DNA of 64,000 nt from Tenodera sinensis. Its lineage: Eukaryota; Arthropoda; Insecta; Mantodea; Mantidae. How positions within the stretch are numbered: the stretch's first letter is position 1; the number at the start of each line of letters is the position of its first letter. The translations under genes were made by a program, and so were the position numbers. This document shows, in pieces, positions 56,784 through 64,000 of this stretch. Below the pieces are notes generated by a model. That model did no database searches and was not told where the DNA came from. It saw only the letters and a list, made by a program, of their open reading frames with translations. The DNA lies in the NCBI GenBank assembly GCA_030765045.1, contig CM060968.1, positions 109,953,404-110,017,403 of the forward strand. Reading direction: 5' to 3'.

Positions 56784-57453
56784 CTAGTAGTAGTATTCGC
56801 TAATCGAAATTTCATGCATTCGAATGCCATAATTCGGATACTGTCACTCACTAGTAGTAGTATTCGCTAATCGAAATCTCATGCATTCGAATGCAATAAT
56901 TCGGATACTGTCACTCACTAGTAGTAGTATTCGCTAGTCGAAATTTCATGCACTCGAATGCAATAATTCGGATACTGTCACTCATTAGTAGTAGTATTCG
57001 CTAATCGAAATCTCATGCATTCAAATGCAAGTTCCCGGATACTGTCACTCACTAGTAGTAGTATTCGCTAATCGAAATCTCTTGCATTCGAATGCAATAA
57101 TTCGGATACTGTCACTCACTAGTAGTAGTATTCGCTAATCGAAATCTCATGCATTCGAATGCAAGTTTTCGGATACTGTCACTCACTAGTAGTAGTATTC
57201 GCTAATTGAAGTCTCATGCATTCGAATGCAAGTTCTCGGATACTGTCACTCACTAGTAGTAGTATTCGCTAATCGAAATCTCATGCATTCGAATGCAAGT
57301 TCTCGGATACTGTCACTCACTAGTAGTAGTATCCGCTAATCGAAATTTCATGCATTCGAATGCAATTATTCGGATACTGTCACTCACTAGTAGTAGTATT
57401 CGCTAATCGAAATTTCATGCATTCGAATGCAATAATTCGTATACTGTCACTCA
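56450..57453 (+). repeat. 15-monomer segment, copy 1 (offset 1,875 bp)
   Basis: This matches 58325-59328 at 1,875 bp (28 monomers less 1 bp). Markers are TAATGC with AATAATGGG, AGCAGTATTCG, AATTCCG, GATACTCTCAC, GCCATAATT, GCACTCGAATGCAATAATT, a TTAG-start type B unit with TTCCCGG, and a type D unit. From 57,588 the relation continues at 1,809 bp, one monomer shorter. Confidence 0.82.
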
Positions 57454-58123
57454 CTAGTAGTAGTATTCGCTAAACGAAATCTCATGCATTTGAATGCAAG
57501 TTCTCGGATACTGTCACTCACTAGTAGTAGTATTAGCTAATCGAAATTTCATGCATTCGAATGCAATAATTCCGATACTGTCACTCACTGGTAGTAGTAT
57601 TCGCTAATTGAAATTTCATGCATTCGAATGCAAGTTCTCGAATACTGTCACTCATTAGTAGTAGTATTCGCTAATCGAAATCTCATGCATTCGAATGCAA
57701 GTTCTCGGATACTGTCACTCACTAGTAGTAGTATCCGCTAATCGAGATCTCATGCATTCGAATGCAATAATTCGCATACTGTCACCCACTAGTAGTAGTT
57801 TTCGCTAATCGAAATTTCATGCATTCGATTGCAATAATTCGGATACTGTCACTCACTAGTAGTAGTATTCGCTAATCGAAATCTCATTCATTCGAATGCA
57901 AGTTCTCGGATACTGTCACTCACTAGTAGTAGTATTCGCTAATCGAAATATCATGCATTCGAATGCAAGTTCTCGGATACCACCACTCACTAGTAGTAGT
58001 ATTCGCTAATCGAAATTTCATGCATTTGAATGCAAGTTCTCGGATACTGTCACTCACTAGTAGTAGTATTCGCTAATCGAAATTTCATGCATTCGAATGC
58101 AAGTTCTCGGATACTGTCACTCA

Positions 58124-59909
58124 CTAGTAGTAGTATTCGCTAATCGAAATCCCATGCATTCGAATGCAAATTCTCGGATACTGTCACTCACTAGTAGTAG
58201 TATTCGGTAATCGAAATTTCATGCATTCGAATTCAATAATTTGGATACTGTCACTCACTAGTGGTAGTATTCGCTAATCGAAATTTCATGCATTCGAATT
58301 CAATAATTCGGATACTGTCACTCACTAGTAGTAGTATTCGCTAATCGAAATTTCATGCATTCGAATGCAATAATTCGGATACTGTCACTCACTAGTAGTA
58401 GTATTCGCTAATCGAAATTTAATGCATTCGAATGCAATAATGGGATACTGTCACTCACTAGTAGCAGTATTCGCTAATCGAAATTTCATGCATTCGAATG
58501 CAATAATTCCGATACTGTCACTCATTAGTAGTAGTATTCGCTAATCGAAATCTCATGCATTCGAATGCAAGTTCTCGGATACTCTCACTCACTAGTAGTA
58601 GTATTCGCTAATCGAAATTTCATGCATTCGAATGCAATAATTCGGATACTGTCACTCACTAGTAGTAGTATTCGCTAATCGAAATTTCATGCATTCGAAT
58701 GCCATAATTCGGATACTGTCACTCACTAGTAGTAGTATTCGCTAATCGAAATCTCATGCATTCGAATGCAATAATTCGGATACTGTCACTCACTAGTAGT
58801 AGTATTCGCTAATCGAAATTTCATGCACTCGAATGCAATAATTCGGATACTGTCACTCATTAGTAGTAGTATTCGCTAATCGAAATCTCATGCATTCGAA
58901 TGCAAGTTCCCGGATACTGTCACTCACTAGTAGTAGTATTCGCTAATCGAAATCTCTTGCATTCGAATGCAATAATTCGGATACTGTCACTCACTAGTAG
59001 TAGTATTCGCTAATCGAAATCTCATGCATTCGAATGCAAGTTCTCGGATACTGTCACTCACTAGTAGTAGTATTCGCTAATTGAAGTTTCATGCATTCGA
59101 ATGCAAGTTCTCGGATACTGTCACTCACTAGTAGTAGTATTCGCTAATCGAAATCTCATGCATTCGAATGCAAGTTCTCGGATACTGTCACCCACTAGTA
59201 GTAGTATCCGCTAATCGAAATTTCATGCATTCGAATGCAATTATTCGGATACTGTCACTCACTAGTAGTAGTATTCGCTAATCGAAATTTCATGCATTCG
59301 AATGCAATAATTCGTATACTGTCACTCACTAGTAGTAGTATTCGCTAATCGAAATCTCATGCATTCGAATGCAATAATTCCGATACTGTCACTCACTAGT
59401 AGTAGTATTCGCTAATTGAAATTTACATGCATTCGAATGCAAGTTCTCGAATACTGTCACTCACTAGTAGTAGTATTCGCTAATCGAAATCTCATGCATT
59501 CGAATGCAAGTTCTCGGATACTGTCACTCACTAGTAGTAGTATCCGCTAATCGAGATCTCATGCATTCGAATGCAATAATTCGCATACTGTCACCCACTA
59601 GTAGTAGTTGTTTTCGCTAATCGAAATTTGATGCATTCGAATGCAATAATTCGGATACTGTCACTCACTAGTAGTAGTATTCGCTAATCGAAATCTCATT
59701 CATTCGAATGCAAGTTCTCGGATACTGTCACTCACTAGTAGTAGTATTCGCTAATCGAAATATCATGCATTCGAATGCAAGTTCTCGGATACTGTCACTC
59801 ACTAGTAGTAGTATTAGCTAATCGAAATTTCATGCATTCGAATGCAATAATTCCGATACTGTCACTCACTAGTAGTAGTATTCGCTAATTGAAATTTTCA
59901 TGCATTCGA
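58124..59909 (+). repeat. 27-monomer segment, copy 1 (offset 4,091 bp)
   Basis: This matches 62215-64000 at 4,091 bp (61 monomers plus 4 bp) and is cut by the window edge, so the true block is longer. Shared markers are CTAGTGGTAG, ATTTACATGC with an inserted base, the 70-bp unit with GTTGTTTTCGC, ATTTGATGC, GTATTAGCTAATC and AATTTTCATGC. Left of 58,124 the match continues at 4,158 bp, because one monomer is missing from the later copy. Confidence 0.88.
59598..59667 (+). repeat. 70-bp monomer with a 3-bp insertion
   Basis: This unit reads GTAGTTGTTTTCGC where related units read GTAGTTTTCGC, and also has the rare change ATTTGATGC. The same pair of changes occurs at 63689-63758, offset 4,091 bp. 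A closely related unit near 60,070 has the second change but not the insertion, so the insertion came later. Confidence 0.88.
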
Positions 59910-60271
59910 ATGCAAGTTCTCGAATACTGTCACTCACTAGTAGTAGTATTCGCTAATCGAAATCTCATGCATTCGAATGCAAGTTCTCGGATACTGTCAC
60001 TCACTAGTAGTAGTATCCGCTAATCGAGATCTCATGCCTTCGAATGCAATAATTCGCATACTGTCACCCACTAGTAGTAGTTTTCGCTAATCGAAATTTG
60101 ATGCATTCGAATGCAATAATTCGGATACTGTCACTCACTAGTAGTAGTATTCGCTAATCGAAATCTCATTCATTCGAATGCAAGTTCTCGGATACTGTCA
60201 CTCACTAGTAGTAGTATTCGCTAATCGAAATATCATGCATTCGAATGCAAGTTCTCGGATACTACCACTCA

Positions 60272-60673
60272 CTAGTAGTAGTATTCGCTAATCGAAATTT
60301 CATGCATTTGAATGCAAGTTCTCGGATACTGTCACTCACTAGTAGTAGTATTCGCTAATCGAAATTTCATGCATTCGAATGCAAGTTCTCGGATACTGTC
60401 ACTCACTAGTAGTAGTATTCGCTGATCTAAATCCTATGCATTCGAATGCAAATTCTCGGATACTATCACTCACTAGTAGTAGTATTCGCTAATCGAAATT
60501 TCATGCATTCGAATTCAATAATTTGGATACTGTCACTCACTAGTAGTAGTATTCGCTAATCGAAATTTCATGCATTCGAATTCAGTAATTCGGATACTGT
60601 CACTCACTAGTAGTAGTATTCGCTAATCGAAATTTCATGCATTCGAATGCATTAATTCGGATACTGTCACTCA
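60272..60673 (+). repeat. 6-monomer segment, copy 1 (offset 938 bp)
   Basis: This matches 61210-61611 at 938 bp, exactly 14 monomers. The key marker is the unit GCTGATCTAAATCCTATGC with GCAAATTCTCGG and GATACTATC, followed by GAATTCAATAATTTGG, GAATTCAGTAATT and GCATTAATT. To the right of the second copy the array continues as at 46,940 and 53,704 (CTAATAGTGG, CATACATTCG), while the first copy continues differently. Confidence 0.85.
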
Positions 60674-61209
60674 CTAGTAGTAGTATTCGCTAATCGAAAT
60701 CTCATGCATTCGAATGCAATAATTCGGATACTGTCACTCACTAGTAGTAGTATTCGCTAGTCGAAATTTCATGCACTCGAATGCAATAATTCGGATACTG
60801 TCACTCATTAGTAGTAGTATTCGCTAATCGAAATCTCATGCATTCAAATGCAAGTTCCCGGATACTGTCACTCACTAGTAGTAGTATTCGCTAATCGAAA
60901 TCTCTTGCATTCGAATGCAATAATTCGGATACTGTCACTCACTAGTAGTAGTATTCGCTAATCGAAATCTCATGCATTCGAATGCAAGTTTTCGGATACT
61001 GTCACTCACTAGTAGTAGTATTCGCTAATTGAAGTCTCATGCATTCGAATGCAAGTTCTCGGATACTGTCACTCACTAGTAGTAGTATTCGCTAATCGAA
61101 ATCTCATGCATTCGAATGCAAGTTCTCGGATACTGTCACTCACTAGTAGTAGTATCCGCTAATCGAAATTTCATGCATTCGAATGCAAGTTCTCGGATAC
61201 TGTCACTCA

Positions 61210-61611
61210 CTAGTAGTAGTATTCGCTAATCGAAATTTCATGCATTTGAATGCAAGTTCTCGGATACTGTCACTCACTAGTAGTAGTATTCGCTAATCGA
61301 AATTTCATGCATTCGAATGCAAGTTCTCGGATACTGTCACTCACTAGTAGTAGTATTCGCTGATCTAAATCCTATGCATTCGAATGCAAATTCTCGGATA
61401 CTATCACTCACTAGTAGTAGTATTCGCTAATCGAAATTTCATGCATTCGAATTCAATAATTTGGATACTGTCACTCACTAGTAGTAGTATTCGCTAATCG
61501 AAATTTCATGCATTCGAATTCAGTAATTCGGATACTGTCACTCACTAGTAGTAGTATTCGCTAATCGAAATTTCATGCATTCGAATGCATTAATTCGGAT
61601 ACTGTCACTCA
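61210..61611 (+). repeat. 6-monomer segment, copy 2 (offset 938 bp)
   Basis: Second copy of 60272-60673. Its right flank keeps the order seen at 46.9 kb and 53.7 kb, so this copy retains the ancestral continuation and the copy at 60.3 kb was truncated. Confidence 0.82.
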
Positions 61612-62214
61612 CTAATAGTGGTATTCGCTAATCGAAATTTCATACATTCGAATGCAAGTTCTCAGATACTGTCACTCACTAGTAGTAGTATCCGCTAATC
61701 GAAATTTCATGCATTCGAATGCAATAATTCGGATACTGTACCTCACTAGTAGTAGTATTCGCTAATCGAAATTTCATGCATTCGAATGCAATAATTTGGA
61801 TACTGTCGCTCACTAGTAGTAGTATTCGCTAATCGAAATTTCATGCATTCGAATGCAATAATTCGGATACTGTCACTCACTAGTAGTAGTATTCGCTAAT
61901 TGAAATTTCATGCATTCGAGTGCATGTTCTCGGATACTGTCACTCACTAGTAGTAGTATTCGCTAATTGAAATTTCATGCATTCGAGTGCAATAATTCGG
62001 ATACTGTCACTCACTAGTAGTAGTATTCGCTAATCGAAATCTCATTCATTCGAATGCAAGTTCTCGGATACTGTCACTCACTAGTAGTAGTATTCGCTAA
62101 TCGAAATATCATGCATTCGAATGCAAGTTCTCGGATACCACCACTCACTAGTAGTAGTATTCGCTAATCGAAATTTCATGCATTCGAATGCAAGTTCTCG
62201 GATACTGTCACTCA

Positions 62215-64000
62215 CTAGTAGTAGTATTCGCTAATCGAAATCCCATGCATTCGAATGCAAATTCTCGGATACTGTCACTCACTAGTAGTAGTATTCGCTA
62301 ATCGAAATTTCATGCATTCGAATTCAATAATTTGGATACTGTCACTCACTAGTGGTAGTATTCGCTAATCGAAATTTCATGCATTCGAATTCAATAATTC
62401 GGATACTGTCACTCACTAGTAGTAGTATTCGCTAATCGAAATTTCATGCATTCGAATGCAATAATTCGGATACTGTCACTCACTAGTAGTAGTATTCGCT
62501 AATCGAAATTTAATGCATTCGAATGCAATAATTGGATACTGTCACTCACTAGTAGCAGTATTCGCTAATCGAAATTTCATGCATTCGAATGCAATAATTC
62601 CGATACTGTCACTCATTAGTAGTAGTATTCGCTAATCGAAATCTCATGCATTCGAACGCAAGTTCTCGGATACTCTCACTCACTAGTAGTAGTATTCGCT
62701 AATCGAAATTTCATGCATTCGAATGCAATAATTCGGATACTGTCACTCACTAGTAGTAGTATTCGCTAATCGAAATTTCATGCATTCGAATGCCATAATT
62801 CGGATACTGTCACTCACTAGTAGTAGTATTCGCTAATCGAAATCTCATGCATTCGAATGCAATAATTCGGATACTGTCACTCACTAGTAGTAGTATTCGC
62901 TAATCGAAATTTCATGCACTCGAATGCAATAATTCGGATACTGTCACTCATTAGTAGTAGTATTCGCTAATCGAAATCTCATGCATTCGAATGCAAGTTC
63001 CCGGATACTGTCACTCACTAGTAGTAGTATTCGCTAATCGAAATCTCTTGCATTCGAATGCAATAATTCGGATACTGTCACTAACTAGTAGTAGTATTCG
63101 CTAATCGAAATCTCATGCATTCGAATGCAAGTTCTCGGATACTGTCACTCACTAGTAGTAGTATTCGCTAATTGAAGTTTCATGCATTCGAATGCAAGTT
63201 CTCGGATACTGTCACTCACTAGTAGTAGTATTCGCTAATCGAAATCTCATGCATTCGAATGCAAGTTCTCGGATACTGTCACCCACTAGTAGTAGTATCC
63301 GCTAATCGAAATTTCATGCATTCGAATGCAATTATTCGGATACTGTCACACACTAGTAGTAGTATTCGCTAATCGAAATTTCATGCATTCGAATGCAATA
63401 ATTCGTATACTGTCACTCACTAGTAGTAGTATTCGCTAATCGAAATCTCATGCATTCGAATGCAATAATTCCGATACTGTCACTCACTAGTAGTAGTATT
63501 CGCTAATTGAAATTTACATGCATTCGAATGCAAGTTCTCGAATACTGTCACTCACTAGTAGTAGTATTCGCTAATCGAAATCTCATGCATTCGAATGCAA
63601 GTTCTCGGATACTGTCACTCACTAGTAGTAGTATCCGCTAATCGAGATCTCATGCATTCGAATGCAATAATTCGCATACTGTCACCCACTAGTAGTAGTT
63701 GTTTTCGCTAATCGAAATTTGATGCATTCGAATGCAATAATTCGGATACTGTCACTCACTAGTAGTAGTATTCGCTAATCGAAATCTCATTCATTCGAAT
63801 GCAAGTTCTCGGATACTGTCACTCACTAGTAGTAGTATTCGCTAATCGAAATATCATGCATTCGAATGCAAGTTCTCGGATACTGTCACTCACTAGTAGT
63901 AGTATTAGCTAATCGAAATTTCATGCATTCGAATGCAATAATTCCGATACTGTCACTCACTAGTAGTAGTATTCGCTAATTGAAATTTTCATGCATTCGA
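62215..64000 (+). repeat. 27-monomer segment, copy 2 (offset 4,091 bp), runs off the window
   Basis: Second copy of 58124-59909, in the same order to the last base of the window. Differences noticed include GAACGCAAG near 62,656, CACTAACTAG near 63,082 and CACACACTAG near 63,348. The window stops inside a unit with the one-base insertion AATTTTCATGC. Confidence 0.88.

Larger units (their letters stand above)
1..64000 (+). repeat. 67-bp satellite DNA array spanning the whole window
   Basis: The sequence is a continuous head-to-tail array of a 67-bp unit. Unit starts fall at 1, 68 and 135 and continue in the same register, apart from small indels, to the right edge, giving about 955 copies. 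Landmarks in each unit are CTAGTAGTAG at 1-10, TATTCGCTAATCGAAAT at 11-27, the palindrome TGCATTCGAATGCA at 32-45 and GGATACTGTCACTCA at 53-67. All units read in the same direction; I saw no inversion and no foreign insertion. GC is about 36% in type A and 40% in type B units. Both edges lie inside the array, so its full size is unknown. This architecture is typical of eukaryotic centromeric or pericentromeric satellites, but that role is inferred. No gene-like stretch exists anywhere, so every interval over 300 bases without a gene holds this satellite. Confidence 0.98.

Noticed and set aside
1..64000. CRISPR array with palindromic repeats
   Set aside because: There are no unique spacers. 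The entire 67-bp unit is repeated, including the sequence between palindromes, and no cas genes are present.
1..64000. Protein-coding genes or a repetitive protein
   Set aside because: The unit has TAG TAG TAG and TAA on the plus strand, and TGA and TAG on the minus strand. With 67 not divisible by 3, every frame meets a stop soon: by hand about 140 bases at most on the plus consensus and about 90 on the minus. Occasional longer frames need a chance loss of a stop and share no conserved start.
1..64000. CENP-B box
   Set aside because: The core pattern TTCG, four bases, A, two bases, CGGG does not fit any of the TTCG sites on either strand; the base at the A position or the CGGG part fails each time.
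1..64000. Telomeric or subtelomeric simple repeat
   Set aside because: The only simple repeat is the short (TAG)2-4 tract at the start of each unit; there is no run of TTAGGG-like or other telomere motifs.
1..64000. rDNA spacer, tRNA or small RNA gene clusters
   Set aside because: No cloverleaf with the conserved tRNA boxes, no 5S internal promoter and no rRNA segment is visible. Hairpin potential in the monomer is explained by its palindromes.
1..64000. Pure assembly artefact or synthetic concatemer
   Set aside because: Copies differ by many graded point changes, CpG-type transitions and small indels in nested patterns, as expected of natural evolution. A local over- or under-count of near-identical blocks at 43-57 kb cannot be excluded from sequence alone.
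1..64000. Strict single higher-order period for the whole array
   Set aside because: Offsets of 22, 27, 33, 40, 56, 61, 68, 95 and 101 monomers hold only locally. No one period runs through the window. 56 monomers occurs twice (3,746 and 3,751 bp), but in blocks with different unit order.

Overview
The whole window is one uninterrupted tandem satellite DNA array. A 67-bp monomer is repeated head-to-tail about 955 times (64,000/67) in a single orientation, and both window edges fall inside the array. I found no protein-coding gene, RNA gene, transposon, CRISPR array or unique-sequence island. Each monomer carries stop codons in several frames, and 67 is not a multiple of 3, so every frame is closed within about two monomers on either strand. 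The array length, the tandem hierarchy and the lack of genes point to a eukaryotic chromosome, most likely centromeric or pericentromeric heterochromatin. I do not recognise the satellite family and cannot name the species.

In the numbering used here, position 1 is the C of CTAGTAGTAG. The monomer has a (TAG)3 tract at 2-10, a first small palindrome GAAATTTC at 23-30, a perfect 14-bp palindrome TGCATTCGAATGCA at 32-45, a variable right module at 46-51, and a conserved tail GGATACTGTCACTCA at 53-67. It has four CpG sites (15, 22, 38, 52) and about 36-40% GC. A few diagnostic positions define recurring monomer types: A (T28 plus ATAATT at 46-51), B (C28 plus AGTTCT), C (C14, usually C36, plus ATTATT) and D (C28, T31 plus ATAATT). 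Recombinant combinations of these also occur.

On top of the monomer there is a layered higher-order organisation. Shared rare variants at fixed offsets show long duplicated blocks. From left to right the offsets are 1,475 bp (22 monomers) at 0.7-3.2 kb; 2,211 bp (33) and 3,746 bp (56) at 4.7-13.3 kb; 2,677 bp (40) at 15.7-20.4 kb; 9,308 and 9,040 bp linking 14-23 kb to 23-32 kb; 1,808, 4,556 and 6,364 bp at 25.6-36.3 kb; a head-to-tail 3,751-bp (56-monomer) duplication at 39,438-46,939; a head-to-tail 6,764-bp (101-monomer) duplication at 43,256-56,783; and 1,875, 938 and 4,091-bp relations from 56.4 kb to the end. The two head-to-tail duplications overlap, so their order of events can be read. 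By eye the left part is the most diverged and the right part has the most nearly identical copies.

Nothing here looks like an undescribed enzymatic or defence system. The points worth following are the palindrome-centred monomer, an apparently compensatory change in the smaller dyad, an old ordered series of variant monomers that recurs across the array, overlapping recent segmental duplications, CpG-directed substitutions, and the absence of any transposon over 64 kb. All offsets come from matching rare variants by hand. Identities are spot-checked, not computed.
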